Shown here one piece after another: positions 1 through 10,316 of a DNA stretch of 64,000 nt. How positions within the stretch are numbered: position 1 is the stretch's first letter; every line of letters begins with the position of its first letter. The notes beneath the pieces are model-generated. The model saw nothing but the letters and a program-made list of their open reading frames with translations. It did no database searches and had not been told where the DNA came from. Source of the DNA: Canna indica (taxonomy: Eukaryota > Streptophyta > Magnoliopsida > Zingiberales > Cannaceae). The DNA lies in contig CP136890.1 in NCBI GenBank assembly GCA_034359265.1, positions 51,479,001-51,543,000 of the forward strand, read 5' to 3'. The position numbers and the translations under genes are program-made.

Positions 1-460
1 ATAGGGTTCAGCCGAGTGAGGGGAAGAGGGGGATTGATCTAGGAAATTTGGTACTCCCTCCAAGGTTTTAATTAGTTGCTTGATATATGCATGAATTGCA
101 TGATATGCTGAAATTGATTTTAAATATGCTGGAATTTCTTGTTTAATTGCATAAATTATTCATTTTATTGCTGAAATCATGTGGATAATTATGTTAGCTT
201 TATTGTGGAATTATCTCATGATTTATATGATGTGTTCTATTTATTTCTAGCAATTCTCATGCTTAAGACATGCTAACTTACACTAAAGTATATGGTAAAT
301 GACACTAGAATTTTATAAGAGGAATTTAACAAGGTTTCTTAGCCTTTACATGGACCTTGGATGTAGAAACGCTATGTTTTACACCTAGAGAAGTTGAGCA
401 CTAGAATGCGGTTTGAAAGGCCCGGGATGGGGCCGGATGCGGGCGGAAGCCCGGGGATTG
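1..460 (+). repeat. Diverged gypsy LTR fragment
   Basis: This stretch resembles, in opposite orientation, the LTRs at 3659-5505 and 10317-12608. Shared blocks, in the same order, include the GGTTC-GCCGAGTG motif, the GCTGAAATCATGTGGAT region, the 'cacctag' stretch and the CCCGGGGATT stretch. It is much more diverged than those two LTRs are from each other and is cut by the window edge. I read it as an old LTR remnant of a related family; no coding sequence is visible. Confidence 0.6.
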
Positions 461-639
461 TGCTTGTAGTGTAATTTTTATAGTTTCCACTTTCCACTTT
501 GACTATCCATGCAACACCTACCTAATGGATAAGTCTTCTTGGTTGTTTGTAAATTTAATATCTACCAACTATACTTGCCAAAATGTAACCTTTCAAGTGA
601 TTATTATTGAAGCAATGACAGATCAAATTATTGGTTTAT

Positions 640-876
640 TAAAAACCAGCGTTTTTTAAAATGGGCGCCGATTTTTTAAAAACCGGCGCCGGCGCCCTTA
701 ATAATGGTGTCGGCTTCTTTACAATGGGCGTTTTTAATTGCGCCGATTTCAAAATTTTTTCACCATAGTATTTTTACACTTGAACGAGCGATGTTGTAAA
801 TGTCTAAACTCATGTTTAGGCGTACAACAAGCGCCGGTTTTTTAAATAAAATAACGTTGTAATTTGTTGTGTAGTG
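640..876. mobile_element. Orphan CACTA terminus with subterminal repeats
   Basis: The segment ends in TTGTTGTGTAGTG, which reads CACTACACAACAA on the other strand, the hallmark end of a CACTA element. The DNA inside it carries repeated GGCGCC and GGCGC motifs in both orientations, as expected of subterminal arrays. No partner CACTA end and no transposase were found nearby, so this is a truncated remnant or a very small derivative. Confidence 0.5.
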
Positions 877-3658
877 GCATTACTATTTCATTATATATGA
901 GTTGTGTTGCAAACATATCAAAGGTGCATATTGAATGTGTTGAAAACATGAATTTATAGCTTGTTCGGAATTACTTCATTTTACAACATGAATTTTGCTC
1001 ATTACAACATGAATTTCTAATTTCTTAATTATGTCCTTGCTGTTAAGGAGGTTGCTTGGTATGTTAAGAAAAATGATATGAGACTAAGATGTTCCACACT
1101 AACTATTTTGAATAGCTAGAGCAGTTTTCTCACATGGAAATTTACAACTGAGACTTTAGCTCGAAACGTGCAAGGGGTATAAACAAGGCAGAAGATCTCC
1201 ACATTGTTCAAGATTTACATTAGAGGTTGCTATTTTGTCTCATAATTTATTAGGAATCAATGAAAAATTATGGTCTTCTAACCATCTCTGTTGATGATAT
1301 CCAATGATTTTTTCACTTAACAAGTTTGAAGTCAATTTCAAGGTCCTTGTGGGATTTGGATATGCCGATGAAGCATCTTCTCTTTGTTTTTTCCTAGCAA
1401 AGAAATAAAAAGGTAACTAGTCTAATTCGAGACAAATATCGAGAATTTGGCCTCTTAAACAATGATATCCACGAGCAATTCTAATTCGACTTATATGCAG
1501 TAGTAGGTAACTAGTGCTGGAATTTCTTGTTTAATTGCATATTCCAATGAGCTTGGTACTACGAAAAGGAAGGCATATATGCAGTAGTTGGTTAGACTTA
1601 CTAAGATGGTAGGACGAATTAATAGAAAAGACATTAGCTCAGTTGCATAGTTCACAGCACCCAGGCAGGTGTCATGGTAAAAGAGCATTACTGGTCACAT
1701 AAAATAAGTACATATGATGCACTAATGGTAATTTGAAGGCATGGTCGCACCATCACTATATGCAAGAAGTTTATTCACTTGTATGGGTGCCTGAATAATT
1801 ACAGAGAAGTACTAGTGTTATTGATGCCCAACAAAAGGTGCAGTTCACCGGGTTTTAATCAACACAAATGTGTTGTACTTAAAACTGAGCTTGCATTTGC
1901 ATTTAGACTACTTCATGGTCCATGGTCAATGCATACACTCTTAATATATGAAGAGCCAAATACATATATTCTATATATAATCTGGAATATAATATATGGA
2001 TAAGTCAAAATACATCACTAAAAGCATTAATTTAAACTTTGAGTTTAACACATTAAACAACCAGTATATTAATTAATAGATGATGTATTTGATTTTGCTG
2101 TAAAAAAACTAAGTGTTTAATAGCTCATCCTGAAATTTGAAGTAAGGTGACTCTCTTCAAAAATTAAACTTCCTCGGTTCCATATAATATGAATTCCATT
2201 TGAGTAAAGAGCCTATATCTCAGGTCTAGTTAGCTATTAGTAAACATATTGACATATAAAAACTATTGAAGTTTTGATTGAAAAGAAGCATATTAAAACA
2301 TGAGCTATACATGAACTAAGGTCAAATGAATTTTACACACAAAGTGATTGTTCAAATGAATTTTAGCATATTGAACTAATCAAATTGAAAAGAAACATAT
2401 TGAAAAGAAACATATGCAGGTCAATGAACTAAGCATATTAAAACCTTACACGCTTACACACAAGGTGACTATTCAAATGAATTTTAGTAAATGACAGTAA
2501 ATAAACTTTTTATTTCCTATTTGAATCTAGTTCCAACTATTGTAGTTATGATCCACATAATTTCAACGAACTAAGGTTAATGTGCCCAATACCAAACTAA
2601 AAGCACTAAGCAAGATGCCATTTTCTTTCCCTTGCATAATGAAGGGAATAATCCCACTGCAGGTTATATAATTTTAATATTCAAGAATAACATAATATGA
2701 TATAACTTTAAATCATAGAACAAGATGAAATATTAGTGCAGTGCTGTTTTAGAGTTCAATCAACAAAAGGTCAACAACATACACAAAATTGATCAAGATG
2801 TTGGTTACTAGTTTCACATGTGTAACACACATCCTTAATCAAATACAATAGATAACTCCTTGATTATACTAATTAAAATAATTACTTTCACATGTCATTA
2901 GAAACCAAAGAATAAAAAAAGTAACACTAAAAGAATTGCCACCACTCCACATCTCTAACTTATGCTTCTGTTTAAATTCTTATAGACCCTTTCTTTAGTA
3001 GTAAGACATATAAAGTAGAGACTAGAGAAAGATAGTACATTAAGAGTCTGTTCGTTTCACAAATAATTTAGTACATAACAAATTAGTCAGTACTGTATAA
3101 GCTTGTATAGGACAACATAATAAATAGTCTCATTTTCATTTCGCACAGTACTAGCCATCAAATTTAGTACTATCTTGCGTTCGCTTTGTATTATCACAAC
3201 ACAGGATAAGACAAGTTGACAAAAATACCCTTTGTACCATTTCTTTTTCATTTCATCATATAATGCATACTAGACAATATTATATATTGCTATAATAAAA
3301 TATTCATTGTAATTAACATAACGATTATAAATCTAATTAATATGCTTTATTACAATTATATCACAAGTAGAATAATCAACTAACATGTTGCGACATGGAG
3401 GCCCCGGCGTCGTCGACGACGCAGCCACATCGCCTCCGATACTGAGTATACATGCTAATATAGTGAGTATACCTAACTGCATAGACAATATACATGATCA
3501 TAATATTTTATTTGACTAAAGATCAATTTTCGATCCAAATATACTCTCGATAAATAGAGATATATCTCATTTGAATATATTATATTTTAATCCAAATATA
3601 CTCTTCCTAAATATAGATACATACTCAATTTCTATCAAAATATAATCTCTTTGAGTCT
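877..3658. other. AT-rich intergenic DNA
   Basis: No convincing coding exon is seen; the short open frames lack codon bias and recognisable motifs. About 3045-3235 looks like a small MITE, with a 'tctgttcgtttcac' type left end and a 'ttgcgttcgctttg' stretch near the right. At 3500-3658 there are loosely repeated AT-rich units of the 'caaatatactct' type, similar to sequence just right of 12608, suggesting the gypsy element inserted into a locally repetitive AT-rich site. Confidence 0.5.
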
Positions 3659-5505
3659 AAATATATACACAAGCACATAAATGAGGAGTCTATGCTCATT
3701 AGCCAACCAATTGGCCAACCTATGCGAATAAGTAATCTGGCCATATCGGTTCCTTCAGATTGAGTAACTTTCGGCCACTATGGCCTCATCCTACATGAAT
3801 GGTTCGGCTTTGTCCGGCCTTCACCACAATATAATACTTGGCTGCACCGGCCTATACAACATATAAGGAATGTCAATAATAATCACCGGACCCGTCGACT
3901 AGGATGGTCAACTAGTCTCAAGATCCCATCGGGTTAGGGATAGCTAGTCCCACCCGACTCGAGTCTACCGTCAGCGTGGCCCACTGACGAAATCTCAAGA
4001 CCCTCCGCCACTCGGGTCTAACACCTAGCGGGCCCGCTGGTGCAATCTCAAGACTCTAATCACCGCTGAGTCGAGTAGTAGTCATTCTGGCTATCGGTAC
4101 TCCTCAGTAGACCATCTCAATCATAATACACAATCAGAATTTCTCAAAGAAAAACTTCAATCTAAATCCCCGGGCATCAACTCGTACCCGACCCCTTCCT
4201 CGGGTCGCACTAGTCGAGTACCAATGTCCACTATCCTTTCCTAGGTGTGAAACCTAGTCTATGCATTATATTCCTTAAGTGTAACCACATTTCATAAGCA
4301 TGAAAATGTCAACTTTCGGGTTCATCACAACATATAAAACATAGGAAATTCATTCTACAATCATCCACATGAATAATCACATGATTTCCAAAAATAAGGA
4401 GATTAAATTCAGCAATAAATTTCTAAATTCCGATAAGGAAACAAGGAATATAACATGGCAAGGATTGAGCATTTACATTAGAAAATAAATGAAATATTGT
4501 AATTCACATGCCATTCTAAATCCTAATCATATATGTGCGTTCAAGAATATTTCCTTATAGCATGATAAATTCAATCTACCACTACTAACAGATCATACAT
4601 CAAGTGAGAAATCTATAGCATAAACAATGAAATAAAACTCTACATGTAAGCATGAACCAAGTCGAGCCCCTTTCCCCTCCTCACAGCCACTCGGCCGAAC
4701 CTAACCTAGGTTACTCGTGCTCGGCCAAGATTGATTAGGGTGGAAGAAGAGGGTTTTTTGCCGTGATCAAGAATAATCGAGCAATAAATCATGAAAAGAA
4801 CCCGATCCAAGAGGTTACGACCACTCTAGGAAATTGGGGGAAAATTTGGCATGACCTTTCCCCTTTTTCCTTAACGCGGCCGGCCCCTAAATCCGAGGAA
4901 AACTCCGCGAAACTTCGTCATTAAACAATATATACACAAGAGGATCGGATCTCGATAAAAATTTCGACGAGATGACGAAAATAAAATGAGAAATCGACAA
5001 AATCCCCAATACCTTGGGTTGGCTACTCGCCTACCCTATGGATCTCAGTTAGACCATTCACCTTGATTGGATGAAGGAGATGGACTAGATGAGGATGATC
5101 CCGATTTTTCGGATGACGATACGAGACCGGCGCCGTCCACAAGCTCCTCTCCCCTTTCCTCTTCCCTCGGGTTGCGTGCGGCTCCCTCTTGCCTTGAGCC
5201 GCACGGCGGCTTGGGGTGAGAGGGTTTTAATCCCCCCCTTTTTTTTGACAAAGATGTCCTCATGACTTAAGTTCCCTCACTCAACTCAACACGAGTTCGA
5301 ATTTAGCCCCGACTCGACCCGCGAACCCGATTTCAACCCGACTTGAATCGATGTGGCACATAAATCATATAAACATAACTCACGAATCAAACAAATTGAA
5401 TTATATCTTCTATTCTCGTCGATTTTGCAACTCAACACTACTATTCCCCGATCCCATGCGCTGCACCAAATAAATTTTTTATATTAGGAAACTTCGGGTA
5501 TTACA
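3659..5505 (-). repeat. Gypsy 3' LTR, truncated outer end
   Basis: It matches 10785-12608 almost throughout, with scattered substitutions and a ~50-bp stretch near 3985-4035 that the right copy lacks. On the minus strand it begins TGTAATACCCG, next to the polypurine tract. The part matching 10317-10784 of the right LTR, including the terminal TGTCACGCCCC, is absent, so this end was deleted. A 72-codon minus-strand reading frame (5045-5263) is shared with the other LTR. Confidence 0.9.
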
Positions 5506-5522
5506 ACCTTCTCCCCTTAAAG
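5506..5522 (-). other. Polypurine tract
   Basis: On the minus strand this reads CTTTAAGGGGAGAAGGT directly before the TGTAATACCCG start of the 3' LTR. A purine-rich run in this position primes plus-strand DNA synthesis in LTR retrotransposons. Confidence 0.8.
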
Positions 5523-5559
5523 AAAATTCGTCCTCGAATTTTGTAGAGTTTAGGGACTC

Positions 5560-7149
5560 ACTATTTCCTCGAACAAGGAAGGGTAGCGCTCCCTCATGTC
5601 TTGCTCTACTTCCCAAGTAGCTTCCTACCCAGTGTGATACTCCCACCTGACCTTTACCAAGGGAATTTCCTTGGACCCCACCTTCCTGATTTATCGATCG
5701 AGCACCTCTACCGGCCTCTCCTTATATGAGATCGTTGTGTCCACGTCAACCGCAGTCGGCTCGATCACGTGGGACTCATCCCTCACATATCTACGGAGCA
5801 TTGACACATGAAAAACTATGTGAACTCTGCTCAGGTTAGGGGGCAAAGCTAGCTCGTAAGCCACAACGCCCCTCCGCTTGAGAATAGGGAAAGGCTCAAC
5901 GAACCTAGGGCTCAACTTCCCCTTCCCGGACTAGCCCTTTCATGGGGGAAACCTTCAGGAACACCAAGTTGCCTTCAACGAACTCCAACTCTCTGGCCTT
6001 CTTATCAGCATACATTTTTTGGCGGCTCTGAGCCGCCAACAGCTTTTCTTTTATCAGCTTCACCTTCTCCACTGCCTCCTTGATCAAGTCAAGACCCACC
6101 ATGAGAGTCTCTCTTGTCTCAAACCAGCCCACTGGTGATTTGCATCTCCGCCCGTACAAGGCCTCAAACGAGGCAATACCAATGCTACTGTGATAGCTAT
6201 TGTTGTAGACGAATTCAATCAACGGTAGGTATTTCTCCCAACCGTCAGCATTATCGAGGACACACACCCTCGGCATATCCTCCAGGGTCTGGAAGGTTCT
6301 CTCTAACTGTCCGTCCGTCCATGGATGGAAAACTATGTTGAATTGCACCTAAGTACCCAAGGCCTCCTGAAAGGATTGTCAAGATCAGGCTGTAAACTGG
6401 GTACCTCGATCTGATATGACCATCACTGGGGTACCATGGTATGCCACAATCCTGTCTAAAAATAGTCTGGCATACTGCTCAGCAAAAAAGGTCATTTTGA
6501 TTGGAATAAAGTGCACGGTATTAGCCAACCGATCTACTACCACCCAAATGAAATCAAACCCTCTTCTTGACTTAGGCAGCCCGATCACTAGGTCCATGGT
6601 GATCTTCTCCCACTTCCACTCGGGCACCTCGAGGTTCTGAAGCAGCCCCGCGGGTTTTAAGTGATCTTCTCCCACTTCACTTGCTGGCAGACCAAACACT
6701 ACAAACTCTGCTACCTCTCTTTTCATACCCTTCCACCAGTAGTGCTGCCTTAAGTCTCGGTACATTTTGGTGGCCCCTGGATGCATCGTATAAGTGGAAT
6801 GGTGGCCCATTTTCGAAACCTGCCGAAGCAGCTCTGCCATATCAAGCACCATGATCCGGTCTCTAAACCTTAGGACACCTTCTAAGTCGACCCTAAAATC
6901 ATCATCTGCATCACCTCTCCGGACCAAATCCCTTGTCAAGGAACAAAATGCGTCCTCCTCTAGCGCGGCATGCAACATGTCCACCAAGGTGGACTGCACC
7001 CGTAGTTGTGCTACCAGGGTACCCGAATATGATATAGACAGGATTGCTCCCCCATCCAGGCATAGTGCTAGTTCCTGAGCTAGTGGCCTTCTCCTGATTA
7101 CCAAATGGGCCAAGCTGCCCATGGACTTTCTGCTCAAAGCATCCGCCAC
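5560..7149 (-). pseudogene. Gypsy integrase with chromodomain-like tail, broken
   Basis: From the N-terminal side: a Lys/Arg-rich RNase H-integrase linker ('MADALSRKS', about 7130-7149), the zinc-binding region with HPGATKMYRDLRQHYWW, the core with ITMDLVIGLP (first Asp) and VISDRGTQFTA (second Asp), then after a break near 6385 the DGQLERT motif holding the catalytic Glu, and the GPF-like region FVEPFPILKRRG. Minus-strand translation of about 5690-5560 gives a chromodomain-like end with KVRWEYHTG and ATWEVEQD, interrupted by a stop. The catalytic triad is present, but the reading frame changes near 6385, near 5910 and again near 5690. Confidence 0.85.
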
Positions 7150-7150
7150 T

Positions 7151-8607
7151 ACATTGGCTTTCTCCGGCGGTACATAATAGTGCAGTCATAGTCCTTTAGG
7201 ACTCCAACCACCTTCTCTGCCTGAGGTTCAGCTCCTTCTGGGTAAGCAAGTACTGGAGGCTGTTGTGATCAGTATATATCTCACAGGACTCCTCGTACAG
7301 GTAGTGGCGCCAGAGCTTCATTGCAAAAACCACTACTGCCAGCTCTAGGTCATGCGTCGGGTAGTTCTTCTCATGAACCTTTAGCTGGCGGGACGCATAG
7401 GCTATGTCTCAGCCAAACTGCATCAGAACATAAAGGTACGACCAACACGGGTGTTGACGTCAAGCACTTTTTGAGCTTCTGAAAGCTCGTCTCGCACTTG
7501 TCATCCCATACAACTTTGACCTTTTTCTGAGTCAACTGAGTCAAAGGAGCTGCAATCCTGGAGAAGTTTTCCACAAACTTCCGGTAATACCCGGCCAACC
7601 TAAGGAAGTTGCGAATCTCAGTCACGTTGGTCGGCCGCCTCTAGTTCTACATAGCCTCCACCTTTCCGGGATCCACTCTTATCCCCTCCTTGGACACTAC
7701 ATGACCCAAGAACCCTACACTCTCCAACCAGAATTTACACTTGGAGAATTTGGCGAATAATCGATGCTCTCTGAGGGTTTCCAGGACCATCCTCAAATGC
7801 TTGGAGTGCTCCTCCTTACTCTTGGAGTATACCAAGATGTCTTCAATGAAGACGATCATAAAATTATTCAGATACTCCTTGAACACCCAATTCACCAGAT
7901 CCATAAAAGCCGCAGGTGTATTGGTCAGACCAAGGGACATCACTAGGGACTCAAAGTGGCCATAACGAGTCCTAAAGGCAGTCTTAAGCACATCGCAGTC
8001 CCAAATTCTTAGCTGATGGTATCTGGACCTCAAATCAATATTTGAAAACCATTTTGCCCCCGCAATTGGTCGAACAGGTCATCTATCCTTGGCAGTAGGT
8101 AACGATTCTTGATTGTCATCTTGTTAATCTGTCTATAATCGATACACATGTGCATGGACCCGTTCTTCTTCTTCAGGAAGAACACCGGAGCACCCCACGG
8201 TGATACGCTCGGCCGGATGAAGCCCAAGTCTAGCAACTCTTGCAACTGTGCTTTTAACTCCTTGAGTTCGGTCGGCGCGATTCAATGCAGAAATCTATCT
8301 CCCTTCTTGGCGGTAGACCCGGTAACTCCTCGGGAAAGACGTTAGAGAACTCACAAACCACCGGTGTTCCTTTGATGTTTCCCGTCGTGTCTCTATCCTC
8401 CTCGGCCACTGATACTAAGGCCAAGAAAGACTGACAGCTGCCCACTAGTAACTTACGAGCCTTTAGGGCTGAAATGACTCCCATAGGCTCACCTCTTATG
8501 TCTCCTTGGAAGATGAACTGCGACAACCCGGGCTTACTGAAAATAACAATCTTAGCCCTATAATCCAGTGAAGCAAAGTGATCCTCCAGCCATGCCGAGT
8601 ATGACAT
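7151..8607 (-). pseudogene. Gypsy reverse transcriptase and RNase H, broken
   Basis: The frame starts with a linker typical of plant gypsy (WLEDHFASLDYR), then the RT palm with [19 protein letters not shown] and CIDYRQINK, the segment [17 protein letters not shown], and the active-site block [10 protein letters not shown]. The usual motif here is F-x-D-D; the first Asp is Glu, which should impair polymerisation. The thumb/connection block FLRLAGYYRKFVENFS follows at 7371-7625, and RNase H continues to about 7151 in several frames. The domain is split into at least four frames (8254, 8030, 7647 and 7371 borders). It sits between protease and integrase as expected for Ty3/gypsy. Confidence 0.88.
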
Positions 8608-8976
8608 CTAGTCAAGCATTGGTAGAAGTGTCAACCCTGCCCTCAAAGCATGCCTGCATATAAGCACCTTGCAGTCGTAGAAAATTGTTCCGGCAATTAC
8701 TGTATCGCCCGTAGGTGTCGACACCACATACGACACATTAAGCAAAGAAGGTGCTACAGGTAACTTAGCAGATACAAATGAGTGTGTGGCACCTGGATCA
8801 AACAATACATAGGCTGCGGATGAACTAACTAAAATAGTACCGGTCACCACTGCCTTAGATGCCTTTGCTCCATCATGGTTCATGGCGCAAACTCTGGCAG
8901 ACGGTCTCTCAGAGTGACTAGACTGCAGCCCCCTGCTCTGCATTGGACCCTTCTGAGCTACTGATCCAATTGACAT
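8608..8976 (-). pseudogene. Gypsy aspartic protease region
   Basis: A 122-codon frame includes YVLFDPGATHSFVS, the plant gypsy form of the retroviral-type aspartic protease active site, followed by strand-rich sequence ending in LTLLPMLD, where a stop separates it from the linker to RT. In this family a Pro at the second position of the D-x-G triad is common, so it is not itself evidence of loss. The separation from gag and RT by stops marks decay. Confidence 0.8.
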
Positions 8977-9013
8977 CGGTGTTTTTCGTTTCGATTGCTC
9001 AATTCTCTGGCCA

Positions 9014-9853
9014 TCTCTATTTGGACAATCTTTCCTAAAGTGTCCAACATGTCCACATTTTAAAGATGCATCTGTGCGGCCATAGCAAGTCCCTTAGTGC
9101 TTTCTGTTACAGTGACCACACTATGGCATTTCTGACTTCTGAGTGGCATCCCCGGACTCTGCCTGTCGCGCTGCCCCTAACCTTGAGCCTCCACGGCCCC
9201 GACTACTACTGGTGGTCTGCAGCGGCAACAGTCCCCTTAGAGTGCCAAGGCCGGCCCCCTGCCCCCTGAGGTTGGAACTTCTTTGCGGGTCCATCAAATT
9301 TCTCGAACGACACCAATATTGTTTCCTTCCTGAGTACCTCATCCACTACCCGAGCAAATGTGGTGTCCTCGGTATAATGGATGAGCCTGCTGATCTGGGG
9401 TCTCAACCCCCCGACGAACCTCTTGACCCTAGAGGTCTCAGTAGCCACTAGGGTTGGGTGGTACTTAGAGAGTCTGGTGAACTCCATATCGTAGTTTGAC
9501 ACGGTCATACCACCCATCTGACGTACCATCTCAAACTCCCTTGCCCGCTTGTCGCGAACACTCAGTGGTAAGTACTGCTCCACTACGGCCGCCTTGAACT
9601 CCTCCAACATAGAGGGTGGTGCATCTGTCGTCCTACAGTCCCTCCACGTGTGTAGCCAGTTCTTTATCGGTCCCTTGAGCTGTAAGCTTACCATACAAGC
9701 CGCTGATTCGGATGAGCTCCCAAGCTCCACACACAGTTCATAGCAGTCACCCAGAAAATCAGTGACCTCTACCTGCCTATCTGTCCCGGTGAACACCGAC
9801 GGCCTCAGCTTAACGAAGTCTGTGTAGGTGGGCGCCCTTAGGACTCTGACCAC
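9014..9853 (-). pseudogene. Gypsy gag capsid and zinc knuckle
   Basis: The 215-codon frame 9206-9853 is a plant retrotransposon capsid: LRPSVFTGTD near the start, then MVSLQLKGPIKNWLHTW, the FEMVRQMGGMTVSNYDMEF helix and the PQISRLIHY block. Downstream, minus-strand sequence around 9030-9120 gives CGHCNRKH followed by CGHVGHFRKDC, the zinc knuckle that binds genomic RNA, but with an in-frame stop between the two. The usual start lies upstream, toward 10110, where an acidic/Arg-Gly-rich stretch is open in another frame. Confidence 0.82.
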
Positions 9854-10118
9854 CTGCGCTACTGGCTAAGTAACTTTTGGCACTACGGGTACCACTAGTA
9901 CCGGTTGCGACTGCTGTTGCCTCAACTCTTGCTCCCTGCGGAGCGCCTCTGTCAACTAAGCCACCTGAGTCTGCAGCTGAGCAACTATGGGGTCTTGTAC
10001 CCCCTCCTCTGACTGCTCTCTTCCCCGCCCCCGGCCCCGACCTCGGCCTCGGCCTTGGCGTTCGGTGGAACTACTACTGCTGTCGCTCAATGCAATATTG
10101 TGAGTCTCCATCACACTA

Positions 10119-10120
<2 letters not shown>

Positions 10121-10149
<29 letters not shown>
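10121..10149. repeat. AT dinucleotide microsatellite
   Basis: About fourteen AT repeats lie just upstream, on the coding strand, of the gag reading frame and inside the gypsy internal region. It is probably slippage-generated after insertion. Confidence 0.9.
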
Positions 10150-10151
<2 letters not shown>

Positions 10152-10300
10152 ATTAATACCAACAACTTATAACTGAAATTTAAAGTACTAACTGCATGGT
10201 CTGCTGAGGTGCAGTCGTGGCTGCCTAATCTTGTAGCATAACTATACCGTATGTCTCATACGATACTCAATTCCTAGTCGTAGTCAAGACCTAACCAGAA

Positions 10301-10312
10301 GCTTTGATACCA
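10301..10312 (-). other. Primer binding site (initiator Met-tRNA type)
   Basis: The minus strand reads TGGTATCAAAGC, one base away from the plant initiator Met-tRNA complement TGGTATCAGAGC, and lies 4 nt inside the 5' LTR end (...TGACA). This fixes the 5' LTR border at 10317 and the element orientation. Confidence 0.88.
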
Positions 10313-10316
10313 ACTT

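Noticed and set aside
1491..2003. Two frames of 65 and 74 codons near the left edge
   Set aside because: AT-rich, no motif and no splice context; consistent with chance.
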